A DNA stretch of 64,000 bases from Streptomyces caelestis (lineage in GTDB: Bacteria; Actinomycetota; Actinomycetes; Streptomycetales; Streptomycetaceae): assembly GCF_014205255.1 (NCBI RefSeq), contig NZ_JACHNE010000001.1, positions 8,370,001 through 8,434,000 of the forward strand. The letters run 5' to 3'. The notes under the pieces are model-generated. The model ran no database searches, was not told the origin of the DNA, and saw nothing but the letters and a program-made list of their open reading frames with translations. Below, piece by piece: positions 1-8,360 of this stretch. The translations under genes were made by a program, and so were the position numbers. Position 1 is the stretch's first letter; every line of letters begins with the position of its first letter.

Positions 1-2
1 CG

Positions 3-74
3 GACGGGCACCTGGTCCTGGGCAGCCTCTGGGAGCCGGGCGTGGCGGTCTGCGAGCCGCCCGCCCCGACATGA
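3..74 (+). CDS. C-terminal end of an SMP-30/gluconolactonase-like protein (partial)
   Basis: Only the last 23 codons and the TGA stop lie in the window; the gene begins upstream of it. The visible tail contains HLVLGSLWEPGVAV, which resembles the last beta strands of SMP-30/strictosidine-synthase-like six-bladed propellers. That assignment rests on one short motif and is tentative. This frame has the codon bias of the neighbouring genes. The stop is followed by about 170 bases without a gene before crcB. Confidence 0.4.
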   Translation, partial: DGHLVLGSLWEPGVAVCEPPAPT

Positions 75-243
75 CGCCGGCTCGTCACCGGGGTTAACCT
101 GAACCCCGGCCGCGGCACCTCTCGCGGCGCGGCGGTGGGGCCCGCCGTACCCGAACCGCGGCACGGACGCCGCCAACGGTCCCTACTTGCGACGGCACGC
201 GCCCGCACGACCCCGGGCCCCGGCGAGTAGGAGACGTACGACC

Positions 244-705
244 ATGACGGCCCCCGAGGCGGAAAGCCTCCGCATCCAGCCCTCCGTCCCGTATCCGCCC
301 GCCTGGCGTGCCCAGGGACCGGTCGTCGCGGTGGTGGCGCTCGGCGGGGGAGCGGGGGCCGCCGCCCGGTACGCGGCGTCCCTGTGGTGGCCTTCGCAGG
401 CGGGCGGCTTTCCCTGGACGACCTTCTGGGTCAACGTCGCCGGCTGTGCCGTGATCGGCGTGTTCATGGTGGTCATCACCGAGTTCCGGCCCGCCCACCG
501 GCTGGTCCGCCCCTTCTTCGGCACCGGCGTCCTCGGGGGTTTCACGACCTTCTCGACCTACGCCGTCGACATCCAGAAGCTGGCCGGCAGCGGCCACCTC
601 CGCACCGGCCTGGCCTACCTCGCCGCGACCCCGCTCGCGGCGCTCACGGCGGTGTGGCTCGCGGCCTGGTCGACCCGCCGCGCCCTGAAGCGGAGGCAGC
701 CATGA
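244..705 (+). CDS. crcB: Fluoride channel CrcB/Fluc, first of two
   Basis: Membrane channel of the CrcB/Fluc family, which exports fluoride and works as a dimer of four-helix subunits. Seen in the 153 residues: GGGAGAAARY at 34-43, the WTTFWVNVAGC motif at 58-68, and the hallmark GGFTTFSTY at 98-106. The first 27 residues are hydrophilic and longer than usual. ATG at 244 is chosen because GGAG lies about 11 bases upstream; an in-frame start at 187 would add an Arg/Pro-rich stretch unlike the family. The stop overlaps the next start (ATGA), so the two genes are probably translationally coupled. No fluoride riboswitch was recognised in the 170 bases upstream. Confidence 0.93.
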   Translation: MTAPEAESLRIQPSVPYPPAWRAQGPVVAVVALGGGAGAAARYAASLWWPSQAGGFPWTTFWVNVAGCAVIGVFMVVITEFRPAHRLVRPFFGTGVLGGFTTFSTYAVDIQKLAGSGHLRTGLAYLAATPLAALTAVWLAAWSTRRALKRRQP

Positions 706-1106
706 CACGGCTGACCGGCAGGGCGCTGCGCCTGACCGTCTTCGTCGGGGAGAACGACACCTGGCATCACAAGCCCCTCTACTCGGAGATCGTCCACCGG
801 GCCCACGCGGCGGGCCTCGCGGGCGCCAGCGTCTTCCGGGGCGTCGAGGGCTTCGGCGCCTCCTCGCTGATCCACACCTCGCGGCTGCTGTCCCTGAGCG
901 AGGACCTGCCGGTCGCCGTCGTGATCGTCGACACCGAGCCACGGGTCCGGGCCTTCCTGCCCCAGCTCGACGACCTCGTCACCGAGGGATTGGTGACCCT
1001 CGACGAATGCGAGACCATCCTCCCCCAGTCTCGGCTTCGTTCGACCGGGGGTACCCCCACCACCGCCCGGGAGGACACCCCCGGGCGAAACGGACGCGAA
1101 GGGTAA
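702..1106 (+). CDS. DUF190 family protein in the crcB operon
   Basis: A 134-residue soluble protein of the DUF190 family, which has a PII-like ferredoxin fold. Visible family features are RLTVFVGENDTWHHKPLY near residues 10-27, the AGLAGASVFRGVEGFG segment and SEDLPVAVVIVD. It starts within the stop of the first crcB (ATGA) and ends 9 bases before the second crcB, so the three form one operon. Family members often sit beside or fused to CrcB, which suggests a role in fluoride export or its regulation; the biochemical role is not known. The last 25 residues (after ECETIL) are low complexity and probably unstructured. Confidence 0.85.
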   Translation: MTRLTGRALRLTVFVGENDTWHHKPLYSEIVHRAHAAGLAGASVFRGVEGFGASSLIHTSRLLSLSEDLPVAVVIVDTEPRVRAFLPQLDDLVTEGLVTLDECETILPQSRLRSTGGTPTTAREDTPGRNGREG

Positions 1107-1115
1107 GAGGTCGTT

Positions 1116-1481
1116 GTGAACTGGCTGCTGGTCGTCGGGGGCGCGATGGTCGGCGCGCCGCTGCGCTACCTCACCGACCGCGCCGTGCAGTCCCGGCACG
1201 ACTCCGTCTTCCCCTGGGGCACCTTCGCGGTGAACGTCGCCGGCTGCCTGGTCCTCGGCCTGCTCACCGGAGCGGCGGCCGCCGGCGCCGCGGGGTCCCA
1301 CCTCCAGCTTCTGCTGGGCACCGGCCTGTGCGGGGCCCTGACGACGTACTCCACGTTCTCCTACGAGACGTTGCGGCTGGTGGAGACGGGGGCCCGCGGC
1401 TATGCCGTCCTCAATGTGACGGCGAGCCTGGCGGCCGGGCTGGCGGCGGCGTTCGCGGGGGTCGCGCTCGCCGGAGGGTGA
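1116..1481 (+). CDS. crcB: Fluoride channel CrcB/Fluc, second of two
   Basis: A second CrcB-like subunit, 121 residues, starting with GTG behind AAGAGG. It has the family elements VGAPLRY near 12-18, WGTFAVNVAGC at 34-44 and GALTTYSTFSYE at 73-84. The last differs from the usual GGFTTFST and from its partner upstream. Paired, diverged crcB genes are known in Actinobacteria and Firmicutes and may form heteromers or require both products; here the pair flanks a DUF190 gene. It is shorter than its partner because it lacks the hydrophilic N-terminal extension. Confidence 0.92.
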   Translation: MNWLLVVGGAMVGAPLRYLTDRAVQSRHDSVFPWGTFAVNVAGCLVLGLLTGAAAAGAAGSHLQLLLGTGLCGALTTYSTFSYETLRLVETGARGYAVLNVTASLAAGLAAAFAGVALAGG

Positions 1482-1554
1482 GACCGGCTCTCGCCCGGGT
1501 GTAGTAGGACTGGCCCCCTCCGGACCCGCCTCTTCCCGCACAGAACTGGATCCC

Positions 1555-2391
1555 ATGAGCGTCATCAACGTCGGTCAGGCCGTCGTCCTCGGAGCCGTCG
1601 AGGGGGTGACCGAGTTCCTGCCCGTCTCCTCCACCGGCCATCTGAAGATCGTCGAGGGGCTCATGGACATCCCCGTCGACGACAATGCCGTGATCGGATT
1701 CTCGGCCGTCATCCAGGTCGGCGCGATCGCCGCGGTGCTCGTGTACTTCTTCGGGGACATCGTGCGGATCGTCTCCGCATGGGGGCGGGGTCTGGTCGAC
1801 CGCGAGGAGCGCCACCACCACGACTACAAGTTCGCCTGGTGGGTCATCTGCGCGACCGTCCCGATCGTCGCCGTCGGACTCGCCGCCAAGCCGCTCATCG
1901 AGGGCCCGCTCGCCTCGCTGTGGGTGGTGGCCGGCTCGCTGATCGTCGGCAGCGGGGTGATGTGGGCGGCGGACCAGATGGGCCGGCACAAGCGGGGCGA
2001 GGACGACACCTCGTTCAAGGACGCCATGCTCGTCGGCAGCTCCCAGATCCTCGCCCTGCTCTTCCCCGGCTTCTCCCGCTCCGGCGCCACCATGTCCACG
2101 GCGCTGATCCTCGACCTGGACCGCGTCGCCGCCACCCGGCTCTCCTTCTTCCTCGGCATCCCAGCCCTGACCGGCGCCGGCCTCTACGAACTCAAGGACG
2201 CCCTGGGCGCCGGCGTGGGCGCGGCCCCGCTCGCCGTCGGCACGATCGTGTCCTTCGTGGTGGCCTACGGCTCCATCGCCTGGCTGCTGAAGTTCGTCGC
2301 CAAGCACTCCTTCAACGCCTTCGTGATCTACCGGATCGTGGTGGGAGGGCTGCTGTTCGGCCTGCTCGGAGCCGGTGTGCTGCACAGCTGA
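1555..2391 (+). CDS. uppP: Undecaprenyl-diphosphatase UppP (BacA)
   Basis: Integral membrane phosphatase that removes one phosphate from undecaprenyl diphosphate to recycle the lipid carrier for cell-wall synthesis; overexpression gives bacitracin resistance in other bacteria. The 278 residues carry both family signatures: EGVTEFLPVSSTGHL at 16-30 and PGFSRSGATM at 171-180, with Arg175 in the catalytic position. About seven hydrophobic helices are visible and the length is normal. The ATG follows the second crcB by 73 bases. A TAGTAGGAC stretch near 1502-1510 could be its -10 region, but no good -35 was seen. Confidence 0.95.
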   Translation: MSVINVGQAVVLGAVEGVTEFLPVSSTGHLKIVEGLMDIPVDDNAVIGFSAVIQVGAIAAVLVYFFGDIVRIVSAWGRGLVDREERHHHDYKFAWWVICATVPIVAVGLAAKPLIEGPLASLWVVAGSLIVGSGVMWAADQMGRHKRGEDDTSFKDAMLVGSSQILALLFPGFSRSGATMSTALILDLDRVAATRLSFFLGIPALTGAGLYELKDALGAGVGAAPLAVGTIVSFVVAYGSIAWLLKFVAKHSFNAFVIYRIVVGGLLFGLLGAGVLHS

Positions 2392-2426
2392 CCGGTTGCG
2401 AGGGCCAGGGGGCCGGGAGGCTGAAC

Positions 2427-2443
2427 GCGGGCTTCCGGCCCGC
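2427..2443 (+). terminator. Hairpin after uppP
   Basis: GCGGGC and GCCCGC form a six-pair stem around TTCCG, followed by a T/C-rich run. It lies 36 bases after the uppP stop and just before the promoter of the next gene, the place expected for a transcription terminator. Streptomyces terminators often lack a long U tract. Confidence 0.5.
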
Positions 2444-2464
2444 TGAACCTTTCCTTGCGGGCTC

Positions 2465-2494
2465 TTGACAGGTGCCTCCCGTGGCCCGCAGGAT
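2465..2494 (+). promoter_or_regulatory. Sigma70-type promoter for a leaderless GntR-family transcript
   Basis: TTGACA at 2465-2470 is followed after 18 bases by CAGGAT at 2489-2494, close to the HrdB-type consensus of Streptomyces. The expected transcription start (about 2501) coincides with the GTG at 2502, so the mRNA would have no 5' leader. Direct copies of CCGGACAG follow just inside the gene. Confidence 0.6.
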
Positions 2495-2501
2495 CGCCTC
2501 C

Positions 2502-3233
2502 GTGAACCTGTCAGACAGCCGGACAGCCGGACAGCCCGTGCGTCGGGTCAGCGCCATGGAAGCGGTGCTGGCGCATCTGCGCGGCGCCATCGAGCGCGGC
2601 GACTACGCGATCGGCGACAAGCTCCCCTCCGAGGCGGAGCTGTGCCGAAGCCTGGAGGTCTCCCGGCCCGTGCTGCGCGAGGCGCTGCGGGCGCTGCAGA
2701 CCATGGGCCTGACCGTCTCCAGGACCGGCAAGGGCACCTTCGTCGTCGCCAGCACCGTGGAGGACCCCACCTTCGGCGACTACTCGGCCAGCGACCTGCT
2801 GGAGGTGCGCCGCCACGTCGAGATCCCGGTCGCCGGGTACGCGGCGCGGCGCCGCACCCCGGAGAACCTCGACCACCTGGCCCACCTCCTGGACCGGATG
2901 GAACGGGAGACGGACACCACCGCCTGGGTCGCGATGGACACGCTGTTCCACCTCGCCGTGGCCGAGGCCGCCCAGAACCCGGTCTTCCGCCGGGTCATCG
3001 AGGAGATCCGGGACGCGCTGGCCCGCCAGTCCGCCTTCCTCAACGAGCTGGGCGGCCGCCGCGAGCAGTCCAACCGCGAGCACCGGGCGATCGTCGAGGC
3101 GCTGATCGACGGTTCCGAGAACGACGCGGTGGAGGCCATGGCCCACCACCTCGACCGCGTCGAGACGACTCTCACCGACATCGTGCGCCCCGCGCGCACG
3201 GACACCCCCACGGAAGGCGGACCCGAGGCGTGA
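2502..3233 (+). CDS. FadR-type GntR transcriptional regulator of the Asn/Asp block
   Basis: DNA-binding regulator with an N-terminal winged helix (residues about 15-82, including LPSEAELCRSLEVSRPVLRE) and a C-terminal FCD effector domain (about 100-225). FCD metal-site residues are visible: Asp136 and His140 in AMDTLFHLAVA, His184 in REHRAIVEAL, and His205/206. It is 243 residues from GTG 2502, chosen because a good promoter places transcription there; GTG 2472 is possible but lies within the promoter. Its stop overlaps the permease start (GTGA), and asparaginase follows in the same way, so it probably controls this operon in response to an amino acid or carboxylate. The ligand is inferred only from context. 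Confidence 0.87.
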   Translation: MNLSDSRTAGQPVRRVSAMEAVLAHLRGAIERGDYAIGDKLPSEAELCRSLEVSRPVLREALRALQTMGLTVSRTGKGTFVVASTVEDPTFGDYSASDLLEVRRHVEIPVAGYAARRRTPENLDHLAHLLDRMERETDTTAWVAMDTLFHLAVAEAAQNPVFRRVIEEIRDALARQSAFLNELGGRREQSNREHRAIVEALIDGSENDAVEAMAHHLDRVETTLTDIVRPARTDTPTEGGPEA

Positions 3234-4672
3234 GCGAGCAGTCCCTGCACGAAGGCGTGCAGAAACGTTCCGGCCATGTCGATGCCGGAGACGCGGGGTA
3301 CAGCAAGTCCCTGAAGTCCCGGCACGTCAACATGATCGCCATCGGCGGCGCCATCGGCACCGGCCTCTTCCTCGGCGCCGGCGGCCGCCTCGCCGACGCC
3401 GGCCCGTCCCTCTTCATCGCCTACGCGGTCTGCGGCCTCTTCGCCTTCCTCGTCGTGCGCGCCCTCGGCGAACTCGTGCTGTACCGGCCCTCCTCCGGCG
3501 CCTTCGTCTCCTATGCCCGCGAGTTCATGGGGGAGAAGGGCGCCTACACGGCCGGCTGGATGTACTTCCTCAACTGGGCGACCACCGGCATCGCCGACAT
3601 CACCGCCGTCGCCACCTACACCCACTACTGGGGCATGTTCTCCGACATCCCGCAGTGGGTGATCGCGCTCATCGCGCTGGCGGTCGTGCTCACCGTGAAC
3701 CTGATCTCGGTGAAGATCTTCGGCGAGCTGGAGTTCTGGTTCGCGATCGTCAAGGTCGGCGCGCTGGTCGTCTTCATGTGCATCGGCATCTTCCTGCTGG
3801 TGACCCAGCACCCCGTCGACGGCCACCAGCCGGGCCCGTCCCTGATCAGCGACAACGGCGGCGTCTTCCCGCACGGCCTGCTGCCCATGCTGCTGATCAT
3901 CCAGGGCGTCGTCTTCGCCTACGCCTCCGTCGAGCTGGTCGGTGTCGCGGCCGGCGAGACCGAGAACCCCGAGAAGATCATGCCGAAGGCGATCAACTCG
4001 ATCATGTGGCGCGTGGCCCTGTTCTACGTCGGCTCGGTCGTCCTGCTGTCGATGCTGCTGCCGTGGAACAAGTACACGGCGGGGGAGAGCCCCTTCGTCA
4101 CGGTGCTCTCCAACATCGGCGTCCCGGCGGCCGGCGGCGTGATGAACCTCGTCGTCCTCACCGCCGCGATGTCCTCCCTCAACTCCGGCCTGTACTCCAC
4201 CGGCCGCATCCTGCGCTCCATGGCCATGGCCGGATCCGCGCCCAGGTTCACCTCCGTCATGAGCCGCAGCCAGGTCCCGTACGGCGGCATCCTGCTCACC
4301 AGCGGCATCTGCGTCCTGGGTGTCGGCCTCAACTTCGTCGTGCCCGCCGAGGCGTTCGAGATCGTGCTGAACTTCGCGGCGATCGGTATCCTCGCCACCT
4401 GGGGCATGATCATGCTCTGCCACCTCCTCTTCTGGCAGAAGACCCAGAAGGGCGAGCTGACCCGCCCGGGCTACCGGCTGCCGGGCTCCCCCTGGACCGA
4501 GATCGTGACGCTGGCGTTCCTCGCCTCCGTCCTGGTCCTCATGTACGCCGACGGCGGCGCGGGACGCACCACCGTGCTGTGCCTGCCGCTGATCGTCGGG
4601 GCACTGGTCGCCGGATGGTTCGCCGTCCGCGGCCGTGTCGCCCGCACGTCCACGATCGGAGCCGACGCGTGA
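3230..4672 (+). CDS. APC-family amino acid permease, probably asparagine/aspartate type
   Basis: Twelve-helix transporter of the amino acid-polyamine-organocation superfamily, AnsP/GabP/AroP-like, 480 residues. Characteristic segments are NMIAIGGAIGTGLFLGAG near residues 34-51, the SFVSYAREFMG-like region, VELVGVAAGETENPEK in the middle, and SLNSGLYSTGRI. It starts at a GTG overlapping the regulator stop, and its own stop overlaps the asparaginase start, so the three genes are translationally coupled. Co-transcription with asparaginase, and aspartase close by, points to L-asparagine or a related amino acid as substrate. Specificity cannot be read from the sequence. Confidence 0.9.
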   Translation: MSEQSLHEGVQKRSGHVDAGDAGYSKSLKSRHVNMIAIGGAIGTGLFLGAGGRLADAGPSLFIAYAVCGLFAFLVVRALGELVLYRPSSGAFVSYAREFMGEKGAYTAGWMYFLNWATTGIADITAVATYTHYWGMFSDIPQWVIALIALAVVLTVNLISVKIFGELEFWFAIVKVGALVVFMCIGIFLLVTQHPVDGHQPGPSLISDNGGVFPHGLLPMLLIIQGVVFAYASVELVGVAAGETENPEKIMPKAINSIMWRVALFYVGSVVLLSMLLPWNKYTAGESPFVTVLSNIGVPAAGGVMNLVVLTAAMSSLNSGLYSTGRILRSMAMAGSAPRFTSVMSRSQVPYGGILLTSGICVLGVGLNFVVPAEAFEIVLNFAAIGILATWGMIMLCHLLFWQKTQKGELTRPGYRLPGSPWTEIVTLAFLASVLVLMYADGGAGRTTVLCLPLIVGALVAGWFAVRGRVARTSTIGADA

Positions 4673-5718
4673 CAGACGCGCCGCTCCAGAAGCAGGCAGT
4701 GATGTACAGCAGTTCCCTCGCGGACGCACCCCTGGTCCGCGAACCCGTCCACGCCCCCGTCGCCCACCTCATACGCGGCGGCATCGTCGAAGGCATCCAC
4801 CACGGCTCCGTCGTCGTCCTCGGCGCCGACGGCGAGGTCCAGTTCCAGATCGGAGACATCGAGGCCGCTTCCTATCCCCGCTCCGCGCTCAAGCCCGTCC
4901 AGGCCGTGGCCATGGCGCGGGCCGGGCTCCCGCTCGACGGTGAGCTCCTCTCCCTTGCCGCGGCCAGCCACTCCGGCGAGGAACGCCACCTCGCCGGTGC
5001 CCGGCGCATCCTCGAACTCGCCGGGCTCACCGAGGACCACCTGCGCAACGTCCCGGACCTGCCGTTCGACCCGGTCGTCCGGGACGCCTGGGTGCGCGAG
5101 GGGCGGCTGCCCTCCCGGCTCGCCCAGAACTGCTCCGGCAAGCACGCGGCCATGCTCTACACCTGCACGCTCAACGGCTGGCCGCTGGAGACCTACCTCG
5201 ACCCGGCCCACCCGCTCCAGCAGGCCATCGCCGAGATCGTCGAGGACCTCACCGGGCAGCGCATCGCCGGGGTGACCGTCGACGGCTGCGGCGCGCCCCT
5301 GTTCTCCATCTCCCTGCACGGCCTCGCCCGGGCCACCGCCCGGATCGCCACGGCCGCGCCGGGCACGCCCGAGGCCCGCGTCGCCGACGCGATGCGCGAG
5401 CACGCCGAGATGGCGTCCGGCTCCGGCCGGGACGTCGCCGCGCTGATGCGGGCCGTGCCGGGGTTGCTCGCCAAGGACGGCTTCGAGGGCGTGCAGGTCG
5501 CCGCGCTGGCCGACGGCCGGGCCGTTGCGGTGAAGATCGCCGACGGTGCGAATCGGGCGCGTGTGCCGGTGGCTGCCGCCGCGTTGGCCCGGGCGGGTGT
5601 CGATCCGGGGCTGCTCACGGAGTTCGCAGGCGAGCCGCTTCTCGGAGGCGGCCGGGAGGTCGGGCGTGTGCGGCCCGTTCGCTCGCTGGAGCCCGTTGTC
5701 GGATCGGCTCGCACCTGA
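4669..5718 (+). CDS. L-asparaginase of the Asparaginase_II (Rhizobium-type) family
   Basis: Cytoplasmic amidohydrolase converting L-asparagine to aspartate and ammonia. The 349-residue protein belongs to the ReAII/ReAV-like family rather than the E. coli type. Seen: SYPRSALKPVQ near residue 66, holding the Ser-X-X-Lys pair, LAAASHSGEE, LAQNCSGKHAAML, which includes a conserved Cys and Lys, and VDGCGAP. It starts at GTG 4669 overlapping the permease stop; ATG 4702 in frame is an alternative. The product aspartate would feed aspartase encoded 150 bases downstream. Confidence 0.9.
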   Translation: MTDAPLQKQAVMYSSSLADAPLVREPVHAPVAHLIRGGIVEGIHHGSVVVLGADGEVQFQIGDIEAASYPRSALKPVQAVAMARAGLPLDGELLSLAAASHSGEERHLAGARRILELAGLTEDHLRNVPDLPFDPVVRDAWVREGRLPSRLAQNCSGKHAAMLYTCTLNGWPLETYLDPAHPLQQAIAEIVEDLTGQRIAGVTVDGCGAPLFSISLHGLARATARIATAAPGTPEARVADAMREHAEMASGSGRDVAALMRAVPGLLAKDGFEGVQVAALADGRAVAVKIADGANRARVPVAAAALARAGVDPGLLTEFAGEPLLGGGREVGRVRPVRSLEPVVGSART

Positions 5719-5798
5719 CGGCGTGCCGGATCTGTCCGTCGGCGACTGCGGGCCGTCCGTGGTTGATCGCGCCCGCGCGGCGGCAGCCGCACATCGAT

Positions 5799-5822
5799 AC
5801 AGCCCCGCGCCCCTTCAGGGCG
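5799..5822. repeat. Hairpin resembling a common Streptomyces intergenic repeat
   Basis: ACAGCCCCGCGCCCCTTCAG followed by GGCG forms a CGCCC/GGGCG stem around CTTCA. It looks like a truncated copy of the GC-rich intergenic palindrome that recurs between Streptomyces genes; this is recalled rather than searched. It sits between asparaginase and aspartase and could attenuate read-through. Confidence 0.4.
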
Positions 5823-5864
5823 TGAATCCACCCTCACTCCTCAGAAAAGGGGCCCCTCACCCTC

Positions 5865-7277
5865 ATGACCGCCGCCACCCGCTCCGAACACGATCTGCTC
5901 GGCGACCGTGACGTTTCCGCCGAGGCCTACTGGGGTGTGCACACCCTGCGCGCCACGGAGAACTTCCCCATCACGGGCATGCCCATCTCCGCCTACCCGC
6001 ACCTGATCGACGCACTGGCCGCCGTCAAGGAGGCCGCCGCCCTCGCCAACGAGGAACTCGGCCTGCTGGACCCGAAGAAGGCCGCCGCCATCGTCGCCGC
6101 CTGCCGGGAGATCCGCGACGGCGAGCTGCACGACCAGTTCGTGGTCGACGTCGTCCAGGGCGGCGCGGGCACGTCCACCAACATGAACGCAAACGAGGTC
6201 GTGGCGAACCGGGCGCTGGAGCTGCTGGGTCACGCCAAGGGCGAGTACCGGTACCTGCACCCGAACGAGGACGTCAACCTCGGCCAGTCGACCAACGACG
6301 TCTACCCCACCGCCGTCAAGATCGCGACGGTGTTCGCGGTACGCGGGTTGCTCGACGCGATGGCCGTCCTCCAGGACGCCTTCGCCCGCAAGGCCGTCGA
6401 GTTCCGCGACGTGCTCAAGATGGGCCGTACACAGTTGCAGGACGCGGTGCCGATGACGCTCGGCCAGGAGTTCTCGGCGTACGCCGTCATGATCGACGAG
6501 GACCGGTCCCGTCTTGCCGAGGCCGTCGAGCTGATCCATGAGATCAACCTCGGCGCCACGGCGATCGGCACCGGCCTCAACGCCCCCGCCGGATACGCCG
6601 AGTCGGCCCGCCGCCACCTCGCGGCCCTCACCGGCCTGCCCCTGGTGACGGCGGCCAACCTCGTCGAGGCGACCCAGGACTGCGGCGCCTTCGTCCAGAT
6701 GTCCGGCGTGCTCAAGCGCATCGCGGTCAAGCTCTCCAAGAGCTGCAACGACCTGCGGCTGCTGTCCTCCGGCCCGCGCGCCGGGCTCGGCGAGATCAAC
6801 CTGCCGCCGGTGCAGGCCGGTTCGTCCATCATGCCCGGCAAGGTCAACCCGGTGATCCCCGAGGTCGTCAACCAGGTCGCCTTCGAGGTGATCGGCAACG
6901 ACGTCACGATCACCATGGCCGCGGAGGCCGGACAGCTCCAGCTCAACGCCTTCGAGCCGATCATCCTGCACTCCCTGTCGGAGTCCATCACGCACCTCCG
7001 CGCGGCCTGCCTCACCCTCGCCGACCGCTGCGTGGCCGGCATCACCGCCAACACCGAGGCCCTGCGCGCGACCGTCGAGAACTCCATCAGCCTCGTCACC
7101 GCCCTCAACCCGCACATCGGCTACACGGCCGCCACCGACATCGCCAAGGAGGCCCTCGCCACCGGCCGGGGCGTGGCCGAACTCGTGCTGGAGAAGGGCC
7201 TGCTGCCCGCCGAGACGCTCGCCGGGCTGCTGCGCCCGGAGGTCCTGGCGGGCAGTGGTCCGGCTCCGGTGGCCTGA
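5865..7277 (+). CDS. aspA: Aspartate ammonia-lyase
   Basis: Aspartase of the fumarase/aspartase superfamily; it deaminates L-aspartate to fumarate and ammonia as a cytoplasmic homotetramer. In 470 residues the three superfamily regions are present: GGAGTSTNMNANEV near 99-112, the Thr/Gln-rich region 185-202, and the signature GSSIMPGKVNP at 319-329, whose Ser pair includes the catalytic base. NEDVNLGQSTNDVYPT near 134-149 favours aspartase or fumarase over argininosuccinate lyase. AAAAGGGG precedes the ATG. With asparaginase upstream it completes the route from asparagine to fumarate. A fumarase function is the main alternative; context favours aspartase. Confidence 0.92.
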   Translation: MTAATRSEHDLLGDRDVSAEAYWGVHTLRATENFPITGMPISAYPHLIDALAAVKEAAALANEELGLLDPKKAAAIVAACREIRDGELHDQFVVDVVQGGAGTSTNMNANEVVANRALELLGHAKGEYRYLHPNEDVNLGQSTNDVYPTAVKIATVFAVRGLLDAMAVLQDAFARKAVEFRDVLKMGRTQLQDAVPMTLGQEFSAYAVMIDEDRSRLAEAVELIHEINLGATAIGTGLNAPAGYAESARRHLAALTGLPLVTAANLVEATQDCGAFVQMSGVLKRIAVKLSKSCNDLRLLSSGPRAGLGEINLPPVQAGSSIMPGKVNPVIPEVVNQVAFEVIGNDVTITMAAEAGQLQLNAFEPIILHSLSESITHLRAACLTLADRCVAGITANTEALRATVENSISLVTALNPHIGYTAATDIAKEALATGRGVAELVLEKGLLPAETLAGLLRPEVLAGSGPAPVA

Positions 7278-7322
7278 CGTACGCGAGCACACCGGGACCG
7301 GCGCGGAGGGACAATCGGGATC

Positions 7323-8246
7323 ATGACGTCGTCGACCACCTTCCAGCCGGTCCTGGAGCGCATCGCCGAGGAGATCGAGCGGACCCCGGGTCGTGGCCGG
7401 CCCGCCGACTACATCCCGGCGCTCGCCGCCTGCGACCCGCGCAGCTTCGGCATGGCCGTCGCCGAGCCGGACGGCACGGTGTACGGCGTGGGGGAGTGGC
7501 GGCGGCCGTTCTCCGCGCAGTCCCTCACCAAGGTCTTCACCCTCGCCCTCGTCCTGGCCCGCGAGGGCGACGCCCTGTGGGAACACGTGGGCCGCGAGCC
7601 CTCCGGCAACCCCTTCAACTCCCTGGTCCAGCTGGAGTACGAGAACGGCATCCCGCGCAACCCGTTCATCAACGCGGGCGCCCTCGTCGTCACCGACCGG
7701 CTGCACACCCGTACCGGTGACGCGTCGGGCGAACTGCTGTCGTTCCTGCGCGCGGAGAGCGGCAACCAGGACCTCACCTTCGACAAGGAGGTCGCGGCCT
7801 CCGAATCCGCGCACGGCGACCGCAACGCCGCGCTCGGGCACTTCATGGCGTCCTACGGCAACATCGACAACCCCGTGCCGGTCCTCCTCGACCAGTACTT
7901 CCGGCAGTGCTCGATCGCGGCGTCCTGCGCCGACCTCGCCCTCGCCACCGCCTTCCTCGCCCGGCACGGCATCCGCGCCGACGGCACCCGCCTGCTCACC
8001 CTCAGCCAGGCCAAGCAGATCAACGCGATCATGCTGACCTGCGGCACGTACGACGCGGCGGGCGACTTCGCCTACCGCGTGGGCCTGCCGGGCAAGAGCG
8101 GCGTGGGCGGCGGCATCATCGCGGTCGTCCCGGGCCGCTGCACGCTGTGCGTGTGGAGCCCGGGCCTGGACGAACGGGGCAACTCGGTGGCGGGCGTGGC
8201 GGCCCTGGACAGATTCACGACGCTGACCGGACTGTCGGTGTTCTGA
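7323..8246 (+). CDS. glsA: Glutaminase A
   Basis: Serine-dependent glutaminase with a beta-lactamase-like fold, hydrolysing L-glutamine to glutamate and ammonia. The 307 residues have the nucleophile motif AQSLTKVF with Ser67 and Lys70, NPFINAGALVV, the SYGNIDNPV region and GLPGKSGVGGGI near the C terminus. Length is typical. The ATG lies 45 bases after aspA behind GGAGGG, so it may be read in the same transcript. It extends the block to release of ammonia from both amides. Confidence 0.93.
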   Translation: MTSSTTFQPVLERIAEEIERTPGRGRPADYIPALAACDPRSFGMAVAEPDGTVYGVGEWRRPFSAQSLTKVFTLALVLAREGDALWEHVGREPSGNPFNSLVQLEYENGIPRNPFINAGALVVTDRLHTRTGDASGELLSFLRAESGNQDLTFDKEVAASESAHGDRNAALGHFMASYGNIDNPVPVLLDQYFRQCSIAASCADLALATAFLARHGIRADGTRLLTLSQAKQINAIMLTCGTYDAAGDFAYRVGLPGKSGVGGGIIAVVPGRCTLCVWSPGLDERGNSVAGVAALDRFTTLTGLSVF

Positions 8247-8295
8247 CAGAACCTCCTGGCCCTCACCTGATCACCGGCCGGTCACACTCCCGCTC

Positions 8296-8307
8296 CCCTC
8301 CGGAGGG
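8296..8307. terminator. Perfect palindrome after glsA
   Basis: CCCTCCGGAGGG is a perfect 12-base palindrome 50 bases past the glsA stop, with near-matching flanks (GCTC/GGCTC). It may act in termination or bind a dimeric regulator; it has no loop, so the hairpin is weak. Confidence 0.3.
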
Positions 8308-8360
8308 CTCCACGTCGCCGTGCAGCCACCCCGCGTTGACACGCTGCCCGAGTGTTGGCC

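Noticed and set aside
75..243. Fluoride riboswitch before the first crcB
   Set aside because: The conserved GG-GATGG-type core and pseudoknot partners were not found by eye.
8336..8341. TTGACA as -35 of a promoter for the MptB-like gene
   Set aside because: No -10-like hexamer at 16-18 bases; the expected place is CCATGG at the start codon.
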